Below, piece by piece: positions 22,988-34,982 of a DNA stretch of 64,000 nucleotides. The notes under the pieces are model-generated. The model searched no databases. It saw only the letters and a program-made list of their open reading frames with translations, and had not been told where the DNA came from. A program made the position numbers and the translations under genes. This DNA is from Amorphophallus konjac (lineage: Eukaryota > Streptophyta > Magnoliopsida > Alismatales > Araceae), in the NCBI GenBank assembly GCA_022559845.1, contig CM040126.1:122178886-122242885 (forward strand), read 5' to 3'. The stretch's first letter is position 1, and every line of letters starts with the position of its first letter.

Positions 22988-24904
22988 ACCCGTTCATGTG
23001 CCACAAGAAAGGAGAACAATCAAAGAGGAAGGAAGACTCAGAAGAGACTGAAAAAAAGGAGTTATCGAAGAGAGGTAGCCGAAGGAGGAGAAAGGAGTGA
23101 TAGAGATAGCCACTTTCATTGAGAGCGCCCTCACTTCGTCTCTGCAGTGTTGGAAGGAGAGCTCCCTTCAATCCCTTCTCATCTGTAGGTGGGTTTTTGC
23201 CGCAGCGAAGTCCTAAGGGATTGATAGCTTCATCTTTTCGTTGTTTTCCTCCCCACTCTCATTTGTATTCCTGTTATTTTCCTTTCTTCGTGTTCCTGTA
23301 ACATAGAAGCCCCCATCGTGTAGTCCTCGTTTCAGAAATAAAAAAGAATCTGTTAAGCCCCCTTGGTGCTCGTGTTCATGTTTCACAGGATATTATTTTG
23401 TATGTCCGTGCTAGTTCACTTAATTTTTTGTCTTCCTTATTTGCATTTAGGCAGTCTATATGTTTGATGCCGAGCACACAGAGGAATGTGTCCCAATCGT
23501 GAGGAGGCCTCACCGAGACTATATATATCCATGATCCTTTGATCGTTCGGGTGATTACAATTTCGTGCACCGGCTTTCATGATTAAAATGGCTATTGGCC
23601 ACGCCCACCCTGGGTGACAGTAATCTCTCCCTTTCTGCTCCTTCTGGACCCTGCTACACCGTATTTCATCGATTATGTCGTTATTGTCTAACTTTGTTCG
23701 TTGCTGTAATGTGGATATCGTTGTGAACCACTTGTGTATGACCTATTGCCAATGGTGACGGTCTTCTGCCCCCTTTCACTCACTCTCATGAGTTGTAAGG
23801 GTTTGGGCCGTTCCTCCTAGATCTGTTAAGATTTAAAATCCCATCCCCTTTCTCCCATGTGTATATTCTTTTCCTCGTTGTGATCACCCTGGACCCCTAG
23901 GGGTCAGCCACACACTTGCATATCTCTTACTTGCCGAATGAATTCCTCAAATACAATGTGCCCCTCGGGATCCATAGTTTGCTGCTACATCCAGCACAGA
24001 CTATGGCCCTCAGCTTCAGAGCGATAACATAACCATTCTAGTTTTTCGGTCAATATCGGACAGCATGGGTCCATTATAACAAAGAAAAGGGTGGAAACAT
24101 TCCTTTTCTCTTCGGATTTACGGTTTCACTATTTGTTATACTCTCATTATATTAATCCCCAGGAACCAACTCCCGCAGATCACCCCGGGTTTTCTGAGGG
24201 CCTATCTCTTCATGATATGGTCCCTTGGGAGCTCTGCTTTGAAGGTGAACATTGACAGCCACATAGTGGCCACACCGTATATCGGAGGTCCCGAATTTCA
24301 AATGAGAATTGACCATGGATTGTCATGGTCCCTTGTAGGCCAATCCGCAGGACTTTTGCATCCAAACCTGGTCACTTGGTTGCCGTATAATCGGCCTCCT
24401 GGCAGCTTATGAGGCCATCCCGGATTCTTCCGTGGGCGGATCTCTATTTCATCCCCTACAACTTCCAGAATAAGGGGAGATGCTGTCGAAATTTACTCAT
24501 AACCTTTCCCGACCTCCTTCCATTCAGTTCAGTTCATTTGAAGTAAAAACTAACAATAACGATAAGCTGGTGACAATAATTTACACTCTGTGTTGATGGG
24601 TTATTTCTAAGATTCATACTACAGTGTGGTGTAGAAACTCACCCTCGAATCACATACAACCCGTGCTCGAGTATGAACCTCGCATGGAGAGCGAACGACG
24701 GAGTTCATCTCAAACATAATAAAGTCATCAACCTCTCTCTTATAAAATGAAGCTTGATCAAGCCAACTATAACAAATTTAATAACATTCTGAACCTTTGA
24801 GGATATGGATCAGTCTAGACTTCTAAACCCTTCGTTGCTCTCTCAAAAATACTTTGGATTAGCTCCCAGTATTCCCTAAATCAGGCTCTTTGCCCCATAC
24901 AAGC

Positions 24905-25460
24905 CTGAGTCGGCGCCAGTCATTCCCCAAATTAGGTGAATCAGTGACAAGTCAGGTGAATCAGCGTAGTTGGTGCCGATTCACTCCCTCCCCGCTCTCT
25001 TCTCCTTCCTCATGGCGCCGATTCACATGGCCTTCTGTGTCGACTCTAGAGTCTTCTAGAGTCGACTCCATAAGCCCTATGTGCATTTAGCCTCCCGCTG
25101 CCCAGCATCTCAGCATCGACTCCAAGCCATTTGGAGTCGACTTCGCCCTCTTTACTAGTGATCCGGTGCCAACCCTCGCCAAGAGAAGTGAATCGGTACA
25201 AAAGGAAATCCCTTATGCGTCGATTCACCCCCCCTTCTGGGCTGCTACCCTCTCATCTACACCGGTTCACTTCCTTGTTGTGTTCTCTCTCTCTCATCCC
25301 TCCGCGCCGATTCACCCCCTCCATCTCCTCACGTCCATTCCTTCTTGTGTCAATCCAATACCCTATTCCCCTTCTTTTTTTGTGCGCCGGTTCTTCAAGT
25401 CATGTGTCGATTCATCGCCACACTCTCTAAGCCGACTCCCATGAACCCAAGTCGACTCCT
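24905..25460. repeat. A2 word cluster 2: GGCGCCGATTCA and GTCGACTC words
   Basis: About 15 words in both orientations, among them GAGTCGGCGCC (24907), an inverted pair GTGAATCAGCG...GGTGCCGATTCAC (24956-24982), TCGACTC...GAGTCGA pairs at 25039-25066 and 25114-25142, and GCGCCGATTCACC (25308). The cluster lies 670-1230 bp from the LTR end, like the second clusters of A1 and A3. Confidence 0.75.
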
Positions 25461-25594
25461 ATCTTCTGTTGGTTAGTTGATCGCTTCTCACCTGACCTAT
25501 GGCCACCTTAAATAATAATAATAACAATAATGATAGTAATGACAAATCAATAATGGGCCCATTCAGGTCTTTCTTCTTCATGCTCACGGATATC

Positions 25595-25603
25595 TATATA
25601 TAT

Positions 25604-25671
<68 letters not shown>
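25595..25671. repeat. (TA)n microsatellite
   Basis: A TA run inside the A2 LTR, at the position homologous to the TA/TG tract of A1 (7308-7391). Confidence 0.95.
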
Positions 25672-25672
<1 letters not shown>

Positions 25673-26132
25673 CATTGCTATTATTACTGTGTGCTTGTTT
25701 GTTCATATGTCCCGGTATATCAAATGGTGATTTGCTGGAGGTCAGGTTCAATCTGACTGAAAGCACTCACTAAGTGTGAGGCGGTCTTCAGATCTGAGTT
25801 CTCTGCCACGTACTGGGAATCAACCTAAAATATATTAGCACCGTGTTGTGTGCTTGATTGCATGTTTTAACCTTGTGTTATACCAGCATTCGTCTCCTTT
25901 AATTTGTATATTCACTTAAATTCATTTAACCCCGGTGATTCTTTATCTTGGCGATTAATCAAGGGTTTTCCCTCTTTCGGAGGGATGTAATTAACGTCAT
26001 AGCCTTTATGATATGGCGGACTTCTAGTCCTGACCCAGACTTACATTCATCTAACTGAGTCAGATCGAGCGCACAATAAAATTGTCACGCATGTGACTGG
26101 CACACCTATCAAACGAATAATAAATGCCAACA

Positions 26133-26851
26133 AATAAATATATTCAATATAAAATTTTCAATTCCGACAATGACCAACCAAGCACATCATATAATCCTCA
26201 AATATACAATTCTTACTATAATTTTCATAAGAGATTTCACCCTAATTCTTATGATTTTGTCCACCCAGTGGGCAATTCTCAATCTCATGGTCCCGTGCAT
26301 CAACCGCGAGCCACTACTCCCCCAGAACCATCTCTTCCACATAGCAAGAAGGTCTCCTAAGTTTTGCATCTCACCCCTGAACAAATCCAAGCCCTTAAGG
26401 CTATTGTTGGGGGCCTAGTTTCTTCTCCTCATCCTTCTTCTACTCCCTCTCGGGTGGTCCATCACCCGCCTTCTTCCACTCATCCTCCCTTGCGGCCCTG
26501 AGGCACATGCACTCCTTGCACCCCGGTCCAACCGGGTCCTTCTATGGGTCAACTTCTCCATGGTCCACAACCTCCATTTCAAGCCCCTTCAAGGTCTCAA
26601 GGCCAACCCTCCATTTCGCAAGTAACTCCCCTCCAACAAGTTGTCATTGATAAAATCGCCAAGATGGAAGAACAATTGATGAGGGTCACAAGCCCGCAGC
26701 CTCCTCCTCCTCCCCCTCAAGTCAATCCCCTTCACACTTGATTCATCAAAATCAAGCATTCCTTTAAGCACACAGATCTCTCTCTATCTTCCCCTTTCAT
26801 TTTCTATGGGTTATCCAGCAAACCTTTTACCTTCTTCTTCAAGCAGACAAT
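26133..26851 (+). pseudogene. gag-like remnant between LTRs A2 and A3
   Basis: The translation is Pro/Ser-rich with LTPEQIQALKAIVGG, then VVIDKIAKMEEQL and a run of prolines. It is typical of the linker and short coiled part upstream of the gypsy Gag core, but no core box is present. Stops and frame changes occur. The A3 LTR starts at 26852, so this is probably the target into which A3 inserted. I cannot assign it to family A or B. Confidence 0.5.
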
Positions 26852-26930
26852 TGTTGACGCGTAAAAGTTGGCACTAAAAGCCAGGCAAAGTCAGTTGCAG
26901 AAGAAAAGGAGCCCTGGACAACATGCCGCG

Positions 26931-27107
26931 TCAACATAGCTCATTGGCTACGTCGACGCACCTGAAGAACGAGACAGAAGGCGTCATGCTGGATAATAAG
27001 GCTGCGTCGACGTACAATGCCAGTTGTGTCAATGCAGACTTCAAGGGATGGCTGTTGATAGTGCTGGACGAAAGGGTGCATCGTCGCACAATGCCAGCTG
27101 CGTCGAT
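26931..27107 (+). promoter_or_regulatory. A3 word cluster 1: three TGCGTCGACGCA-type pairs
   Basis: TCRAC cores pair at 26931/26953, 27007/27029 and 27081/27103, each exactly 22 bp apart, with pairs 74-76 bp apart. The best word is the palindrome TGCGTCGACGCA. The cluster ends about 190 bp before the TATA box. A1 and A2 carry a different word at their U3 cluster. Confidence 0.82.
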
Positions 27108-27300
27108 GCACCCCCACGGTTACGAACGCCGTACTCAACGCGGGATCCAGCCAATGCACATGGTCCCAAGAAAAGGATGATTGAGGAGGTGATACCAGCT
27201 TCCAGAAGGTATCTGCAGCCCGTACAAGACACGTGGGAGAGTGAGCTCCAATCATTGGAGCTTCCTCATCCCTGCCTCGATGGAAACCCTGGCCCTTCTG

Positions 27301-27310
27301 CTATAAAATA
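27301..27310 (+). promoter_or_regulatory. putative TATA box of A3 LTR
   Basis: CTATAAAATA, followed by a region rich in GAGAGG and GAAAAG, as in A2. Confidence 0.65.
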
Positions 27311-29810
27311 AGGGCAACGCCCAGAAGAAAGCCCCCCTGGTCGTTGGCTGTTCGAAGCTCCCCAAGGGCGAACTCAGAGCGACCTGCTGTTGCTCCAGAG
27401 CGTGAGGGAGAAGAAAAGAGCAAGAGAAAGGGAGAATAAGTGCTGCTCTGGAGAGGGAAGAGAGTCAATGCTCTACCCTCCCCCATCATTCTTTTTCTTG
27501 CTGCCTATTTGTTTTTTTTCTGATTCATTACTTCCTAGACTTATTGGTCTTGGGACGATGTATCCTTTCGGTTTAGAGGAATGAATAAAAACATTCTTTG
27601 CCATGTTCAGATACAAGTACATCTTGCCTTGCAGATTTCTCTCCAATTCCCATTCCCACAGTTTACAACGATTCTGCTGTTATGTCTTCTTTGCTTTATC
27701 GTTTGAAGGAGAGCATTGTATTGTGAGAGGGGTTCAGGCCCAGCCTATCCAATGGCAATGGATTGGGTTTGGCTTTCTGTCCTTCTCGATTTGCCAGATG
27801 ATAGTCTGCTTTCGGACCTCATTCTGCTCTCTGGGGTGAAGCTGGTTTTAGTGTGCTATTCTGGTCCTCATGATGGATCAACGCTCTTATGGGCAATATT
27901 AATTTCATAAGTCGCCTCCCCAGTATCCTAGACAGGTCCATATCATCTATTCTAACCCCCATCTTTTCTGTGCATTCAATATACATGCTCCCTATGTCTT
28001 TGATACGTACATTCTTCTGTTGCTCAGTGTATGAGATTTCTGTGGAAATGGCCATCTCCCTTTTCACCCATGCCTATGGGTTGTTGAGGCTTTGGCTCAG
28101 TCCCAAAATCACTGGAACTTGCATTTTCTTTTGCTCTCTCCTTCACTTAATCCTAGCTCATTAAGGAGCTGCTGCTCATCACCTCGATTTTTATGCCAAT
28201 CACACACGGGCACCCTTCTGTTTGCTCGAATGCTCAAATGGAATTATGTTTCCTCCCAACCTCATGTATACATGCCTGCTAAATGTTGATCATTATGGTT
28301 TCATGTCTCCATTTGGGGCATGGGTTTGCTAATCTTCCAAGCATGACCCATGACCTCATGCACAGGATCAATAAAGCCCATCCTCTGATTTCATAGAAGT
28401 TTTCTTAAATGTAAGGACCTATTACTGGGGGAGGGGATACATCCCACTGCTCTAGCGGTGGCACAATCTTTACACTATCTCTCCGATTGAATGTTTTATA
28501 GTGATCAGATTTCTGTAACCACCCTTAGATCCCCAGGGGCTTGCCTCTTTATGGCATGGTCCCTAGAGGACTTTCCTCTAAAGGGATGGACATTAACGGC
28601 CATGGAGCCAGCAACAACCAGATGCACATTACAAAGTTGAAAATGTAGCAATCCTTGTGTCAGTGGAGCCCCCTCGTAAGCCAGTCCTCGGGGTCTTCCC
28701 TGCCCAATTTGGAATGTGGGGTAGCCATTCTTGGCTTACCCCGAATTTCAGGGGCCATCTCGGAACCTCCGTGGTTGCGCTTCCAGTTTTCACCCCCTAA
28801 ATGCTCTGGTCTAGGGGAGGTGCTGCCCAATTTTCCTCAGAATTAGGGACTTAAAGAAAATGGGCTAATGACCAAAGAGATGAATAGAACACAAGAACAA
28901 TGCTGAAGAAAACACATCTGAATAGACAGTATAACCAAATGAAGAGAATGTTGCATTGGCAACAATAAAGAAAAGAAAACTGCTTAAGAGAAGTGAAAAG
29001 AAAGAAAAAGAATAAAAGAAAGAAGTGGCAATCAATGAAATAACCAAATAGATAAAAAAAATTCATGGTCATGTGGAGAGCATGCTTGCGTGTACAGAGG
29101 GGTGTGCATTTGCATGATTTAATGAACAAGAGGCAATTTGGGGTCTACTATAGAAGGGGTCGACACCCTAAGTCGACCCCCCCTCTGAGCTTGACTGTTG
29201 CCAGGTGGCCAGCTCTGCTGGGGATAAAACCAAACACCTTAAGTGCATGATAAAATCTGCAGTAAACTCTTACTAAATTTCCATGAGCATGGCTGAACTC
29301 ATTCCCTCATGCATTCCTCAACATTGAGCAATTCATTAACACTCATAATGAGTCATGCATGCATCATGCGTGTGAATTGAACCCTATACATCGGCCACCT
29401 GTGTATGCTTGCATGCCTTGATCTGTGGTATATCAAATGGTAGGTTGAGGAAGGTTGGGTTATGCCCAATTGGATACTCCTATGATGCGCGAGTACGTAG
29501 CTCCGCCTTGTACCAAGGTCACACTACATAAGTGCATCATTGAGCCCCATGCCTGTGCTGGTTTCTGAATACTTGCAAAACCACTGCTTGCATTTTCCAA
29601 GGTCATGAGTCCCCTTGCCATACAAGTTATGCATTAATCCATTCTATATACAAATAAGGAATAAAAGAAAGGAAATCAAAGGAATGAAGTTTGAAATAAA
29701 AGAAAGACTAGAGTTTAACATCCTTCGAGCTTCCAAGATAAATCCATAACATGAACAAAACAAGCACATAAATGAAGAAGGAAAAATGTTCTGCTCACTG
29801 GCGTAGGCTA

Positions 29811-30111
29811 CGTCGACGTAGCTTGACCCTACATCGACACAACTGAACTCTGGCAGTGCAACGTGATCCTGCGTCGGCGGCTCTGTGCGTCGACGTCGTG
29901 TCACCCTGGGTCGACGCAGCCTCGCACTAGGCTGATAAACCTACTACCCTACGTCGACGTAGCTTTATCCCGCGTTGACGTAGCGTCTCATGCCAGCCCC
30001 TGGGTGGGCTTTGTGCATCGGCGCAGTGAGACCATTCGTCGACGCAACAGCCTTTGCAACCCCCATGTGCGAGCTTTGTGTGTCGACGCGGCTTAAGCCT
30101 TTCGTCGACGC
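29811..30111 (+). repeat. A3 word cluster 2: five paired CGTCGACG words
   Basis: Core pairs start at 29813/29834, 29890/29911, 29954/29975, 30018/30039 and 30083/30105, at 21, 21, 21, 21 and 22 bp; an extra TCGGC is at 29874. Pairs repeat every 64-77 bp. The word is the same as in cluster 1, about 2.7 kb upstream in the same LTR. Confidence 0.82.
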
Positions 30112-30960
30112 AGCGTCCTTTGGCCCCCTTTGCATGTTAAAAGAAATAAGAAAAAATAAAGAAAAGAAAAGAAAATAGGAAGAAGAAGTAAAAATAATAA
30201 TAATAAAAACAACAATAATAAGGATAATAGATATGATAACAATGATGGCAAGAAGCATGATAATGATTAAAATTGAATACAAAAACCTTCCTTAAGAAGC
30301 TAATAACATCTGACCTGGGGCTCCTCCCCCCAGGACCCTATGTGAAAGGGATATTAATGAGACTTCTGCTGGTCATGCTTGAACCTTGGGGTTATCCCAT
30401 CATGGTCATGGTTTGACGCTGCTCTGGGCCAATAGCCCGCTATGTCTAACATATTTCTATTGGGATCTAATCCCAAATATCAAGCTTGCCACACTCTTGG
30501 CAAACATTTGATTTATAAATTGGGACTCTTGTCCAAGCATGGATTGGTTTAATGGCTTGCTTTGTACAAATGTTCACCCCTCAATGGGGGATGTTTTATT
30601 GAAATTCAGAATTTTTATTACTTCTCTTATCAATATCAATTTCAGGCCCGAGAGCCCCTTTTCCTGCGTTTTTCAGATCAATTTTTTCTTCCCTCCGGGG
30701 AGATGTAATCAACGCCTTGACCTTCATGGCACGGTGAGTTTTAGTCTCGACCCGATACCCACATGTCTAGTTAGTCAGACGAAGCGCACCAGTGGTTCCG
30801 GACCACCTTGGTCTTCGGAACCCGAATAAACTGTCACTACTGTGACTGGCACGCCCACACACTTAATAAACCGAAATCGAATAAACCAAGAAAGAAAAGA
30901 AGATTAAAATGATAAAAAAAGATGAATAGATGTGATGAAAAAAAGAGTGCGTCCAACAGG

Positions 30961-30980
30961 TTTGGCATGCCCGGTGGGAC
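30961..30980 (+). other. A3 primer binding site (putative)
   Basis: TTTGGCATGCCCGGTGGGAC follows the LTR end after two bases. The same kind of sequence stands at the inner LTR edge of A1 and of element B, which supports the role. I do not know the tRNA. Confidence 0.65.
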
Positions 30981-31086
30981 TTTCAGCCTCCTTTCATCTT
31001 CTCGCCAGGATTAGGGAGCCAACAGCCTCCTCCTAAAATACTAACTCTCTTAATCTGAAATTGCAGGTTGCACCTTGAAAAGTATT

Positions 31087-33366
31087 ATGGTTGTTTCCTT
31101 CGGTCCGTTGGTGGTTGCTGATCACGCCAGGTACGGCTATCTGGCCATGCCAACGAAGGTCGGTGACTTCCCACCGGTGGTGGGTTTCCCCAACTTTTTG
31201 GGGGTAGCCTTCATCGAGCTCCTAGATGTCCAGGAGATGGAGACGATCACTGCTACAGAGGCGACCCTGACTAAAGTTGCTATTGTGGGCAGCTACATCC
31301 ACCATATCCATTCCCGCACTTCCTACAACAAGAAGCGCTCACCGGCTGCCAGGAGGGCGGCCAGAAAGATGCCGGTGTGCTACCAGGCCGGCTATCAGTG
31401 TTAGGCAAGTCTATTCTGATCGAAGGCGTCCACCTGTTTCTGAATGGCCAGTAGGCCAGAATTGCACCCGATCGGGTGATTGCAACTGTACCAGTGCGGA
31501 ACTCCTTTCAAGCACTGGCTAAAGATAGGACAGACTATGTGAAGTCTAGATCAAGGGGAGGTTTGGCCCCGAAGCCAACCAAATTTAAACAAGTGTGGGT
31601 GCCTAAGCTGATGCGGGCCCCGGCTGTTGCCCGACCAGAGCCTGTTCAAGCTGAAAGGTTCGACAGAAAGGAAGAAGAAAAAGAAGAAAGAATCGAGGTG
31701 CCAGCTCCGACACCTTGCAGACCAACCTTCCGAGCCAACGACCGGCAGGCGAATGTTTATGATTATAACAGGAGATGCGGCAAGATGGCCGAACAACGGT
31801 GGCGCGTCTATAGGCCGTCGGCTCAACATAGGATGTCACCATCAGCACTCTGCCCCATAGATGGGCAAGATGATATTACCCAGGCCATCCAAGGATATTT
31901 TCGGGGCTCGAGAACACCCCTCAAGGGACACAGTGGCTCTTGGAAGTTGTGAGTGCTGCAGAAGACAAAGACCGGGGAGAGCAAGTTGACCTAGAAGAAG
32001 TGGCAGATGACGGGTCCAGCTGTTACGGGCCAACCCTCCATGAAGAAACTACACTGAGGATTTCGGTGTTCGACAGGTTAAGCTTTCCTGGATAGCCAGC
32101 CAGGAGGGTAATACGGAGGGACAGGCACCTCCAAATATTCAGCTACAACATGACTAGAGTGACCAGCTGCTATGGGCCCTTACCCGAAGAACATGAAGAA
32201 GTGACTAAGCTCGTCGAGAGGCCCGGCCCTGTCACCAGAAGGAAGAAGGTTGCAGCTGATGTAGTGCAAACCCTCATTGGAGAAACAAGCACGGATGTAG
32301 TCGCCATGACTACAAACGTGATCACCATTGAAGATGAGGGCGAGAGACCAGCACTTGCTTCTGATGCTCCGTTGGAGGGAGGGGGCCAAGCACCCAACCC
32401 TTCCACCCTCGATCCAACAATGATGATGCTACTCCTGAAGTATCAACAAGGGATTGAGATGTTGAAGAAATAATTGGGTGAGCTGAGCATGCAAGCGTTA
32501 GCCTCGAAGTAGGTGGAAGCCCCTCCTGAAACATCACGGCGTGGCACCGATGAGCTTGAGGGTTCACCTCAGATGACGGCTCCTCAGCCACTACACAACT
32601 ATGCTGGAGGCATGGCCCCGATACCACCACCGACTCCTCAACATCAGGGGACTGCTGCTACTATGCCTCAGGCCACGGTGTTGGCGACACCTCAAATGCA
32701 GCAAGCCCACTTCTATCCAGATCTGGTGGACCCGACAATGGTGAGCAAGCTGATGGTTGAGCAGATAATTGATATGAAGCTGCTAGATCGAGGCGGTGAT
32801 GACTATGCCTTGTTTGATATATACAAGGTGTCATATCCAGTTCACTATGTTGCTAAAAGACTCCCTCCTGACGTCAACAAGCCGCCGAAGTTTGACAAGT
32901 TCAACGGGCAAGGATCATCGAAGGAGCACATAGCCTATTACATGAACGTAATGGGTGATCTAGCAGTGGACGAGTCCTACCTATTGAAGTTCTTCAGGTC
33001 TTCTCTTACGGGACTTGCATTCAAGTGGTACTCGAACCTGCCGGCTGGGTCCATTAGCGACTAGCCCGATATGCAACAGAAGTTCCGGGAGCAGTTCCAT
33101 GTTATTGAAAGGGAGGTCATTGTGGTCGAATTGTACGCTTCCAGGTAGAAAAATGATGAAACAGCCCTAGAGTATATCAAAAGGTGGCAGAATCTCAGTA
33201 TGAGATGCAGGCGTCCACCACACTAGGAAGATGCTGTGTAGATTTGCAAATAGAATTTGAAGCGGGAAGTCCTCGAGAGCATGATAGGAATGGAAATCAG
33301 GTCTTTCGACCGACAAAACAACGTAGTGGCAAAAATCGAGGCTTTCCTCTCAAGATATTCTTCTGC
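31087..33366 (+). pseudogene. A3 gag, first segment (decayed)
   Basis: MVVSFGPLVVADHA opens the frame and continues to VVGFPNFLGVAF. Stops and frame changes follow at about 31402, 31470 and 31950. Recognisable pieces are NSFQAL and FKQVWVPK (31500-31610), a Lys/Glu-rich linker, an unassigned acidic part (32150-32470) and the Gag core: FDKFNGQG, KEHIAYYM, LTGLAFKWYSNLP and KFREQFHV (32880-33110). The core is the conserved plant gypsy Gag domain that builds the particle. Stops at 33061 and 33147 interrupt the core. The frame is cut at 33366 by the CACTA element and picks up in register at 43109. Confidence 0.85.
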
Positions 33367-33378
33367 CACTACAAGAAA
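33367..33378 (+). repeat. CACTA left terminal inverted repeat
   Basis: CACTACAAGAAA, preceded by the target duplication TGC at 33364-33366. Confidence 0.95.
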
Positions 33379-33395
33379 TATGACCCATAGCCACG

Positions 33396-33650
33396 AATTT
33401 TACCTACGTGTATAGAAAACGTAGGTATATACGACATATTTCGACATTTTAAAAAATACGTAGGTAAATTTCCTACATTACATTATAGCGTAGTTATATG
33501 GACAACTTATCACGACGGTTGTGTAAGAAACGTTGTAAAAGATTATCTATTCTTACGATTTTTAAATAAATGTGAGAATAGACCTTAGATATTCTTATAT
33601 TTTTAATAAAACGTAGGAAAATGTAACTTATCAAAACCAAAAAAAATCGT
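33396..33650. repeat. CACTA left subterminal repeats
   Basis: Several copies of TACGTAGGTA or ACGTAGG and the complement CCTACG within 250 bp of the end. In En/Spm such subterminal motifs bind TNPA; here the motif differs and the role is inferred from position. Confidence 0.7.
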
Positions 33651-34700
33651 GAGAATTGGAGACTCCCCAAGGCGGGAAATTTGAACCCCGATGTTTTTCA
33701 TTTTCCCTCATTTTGGCACCCGATTTCCATCAATATTTTGGATTCTCTCCCTCCTTCTCTTCCCCTCCCATCGCTCCCCCTCCCTCACCCCGTCGGAGCA
33801 ACTCGTCCCCCTCTCTAACGGCCAGCCTTCTTCAAGCCCAGCCGCCGGCCATGGCCAGATCCCCACCCCCCATCGCTGCTCAGCACCGCCGCACCACCTC
33901 ACCCGTGCCTCCCTCCGCCACCCCTATCCCTCATGCCACATCAAGCCGAGGTCGTCATCGCCACCGCCTTCGCCCTACTCTGCCTACTGCAACCCCACAG
34001 CCGCTGCCCTACACCACCTTCTGTGCACAAGGAAGATCTTGCCCCATTCGACCAAAGGACCGTCCCGTTCCCGCTCGCGTGCGGTAGGTCACCGGCCATG
34101 GCCGGCGCAGGGGGGGCTCCCGCCTCCCCCTTCCCCTCTTCGCCCTCTTTCCCCTCCGCAGGGCGGTGCCCTAGCGTCTACCACCACGCCCGCCATCCCC
34201 GCCGCTAGTGGTGCCTGTTTGGTTAGCTCTACTTCCTCTACTGGTCTTCTGCCTCCGGCCGCCCCTGCTGCTGGTGGTGTCGGTCTGAGCTCCGATTCTG
34301 GGCTGCCTCCTTCGTCCCCGGCTGCTGGTGGTGGTAGGGGGCCCTCCTGGTGGCACTACTGCAGTCGTCCAGGATCCGGTTGGGGCCAAGCACGTTTGGC
34401 ATCCCGCTCATCCTACTACGGTTGGTAATTCTTGCCCGAGAGGGGCTCTTGGGTCTGATGGCGATGTGGCTTCTTCACCCGTTGATGTTGCTGATGTAGG
34501 GTCTCGTCAAGCCACTAAAGGAACTATGCTCAATGTCGCTGCTCCCTCCTCATCTCCAAGTGCTGCTCCCTCCATCCGGTTGAGCCCCCGTGCAGATGGT
34601 GTTGTCGCCTCTTCAGTGGATGCAGATGCCCTTGTTACTGGAGACACAAGTCAACAGTCTCCTGAAAACTTATCTTATGATTCAGACTGTTTCTAATTAG
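33640..34700 (+). other. GC-rich block in CACTA element, possible captured 5' exon
   Basis: Base composition changes sharply from AT-rich ends to CT/GC-rich sequence. Open frames (33691-34428, 34328-34696) are Pro, Ser, Ala and Gly-rich with no recognisable domain. The last ends at a stop (34694) in LSYDSDCF. It may be a captured promoter/first exon or a low-complexity coding fragment; I cannot decide. Confidence 0.35.
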
Positions 34701-34934
34701 TTCTTGTTCATAGATTCTGGATTCTTGAAAGTTTCTTTATGATGTTGTAGTTATTAGTTTCAGGCACCACATCCATGTTTCAGGCTACTCCAGCTTGAGA
34801 TCTGTTTCTACATTTTTTTACGTTCTTTGAGAGATGTCTCATTATTTTTTTCCTTCAGATGTGTTCTTTTCGTTCGGGATCAGACAGAGGTAAAAATTTG
34901 TCTTTTTATTTTTTATTTTGTATAATCACAAGTG

Positions 34935-34935
<1 letters not shown>

Positions 34936-34981
<46 letters not shown>
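34936..34981. repeat. (TA)n microsatellite
   Basis: About 22 TA units inside the CACTA element. Confidence 0.95.

Positions 34982-34982
<1 letters not shown>

Larger units (their letters stand above)
20651..26132 (+). mobile_element. gypsy copy A2: 3' end and 3' LTR
   Basis: The LTR (21981-26132) matches those of A1 and A3 and is preceded by a purine tract CTGGGGGGCATT, so this is the 3' end of a plus-strand element. The rest of its internal region is missing beyond 20650, where the Copia-2 LTR ends. Confidence 0.8.
21981..26132 (+). repeat. A2 LTR, 4152 bp
   Basis: Begins TGTTGACG after the purine tract and ends TGCCAACA. It shares with A1 and A3 the terminal block (GGGATGTAATTAACG ... GTGACTGGCAC, 25980-26100). 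It contains a U3 word cluster (22740-22945), a TATA box at 22978, a GA-rich start region, a second word cluster (24905-25460) and a TA microsatellite. I see no coding content. Only the LTR end is followed by unrelated sequence, as expected for a 3' LTR. Confidence 0.87.
26852..30958 (+). repeat. A3 LTR, 4107 bp
   Basis: Begins TGTTGACGCG and ends GTCCAACA two bases before the primer site. It has a word cluster (26931-27107), a TATA box at 27301, a GA-rich start region, a second word cluster (29811-30111), an AAT-rich tract near 30190-30240 and the family terminal block (30690-30870 with GTGACTGGCACGCCC). It is clearly homologous to A1 and A2 but diverged in the middle. No coding content. Confidence 0.9.

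Noticed and set aside
33691..34428. 245-codon Pro/Ser-rich frame as a gene
   Set aside because: Low complexity, several overlapping frames of equal length and no domain; listed only as a GC-rich block.
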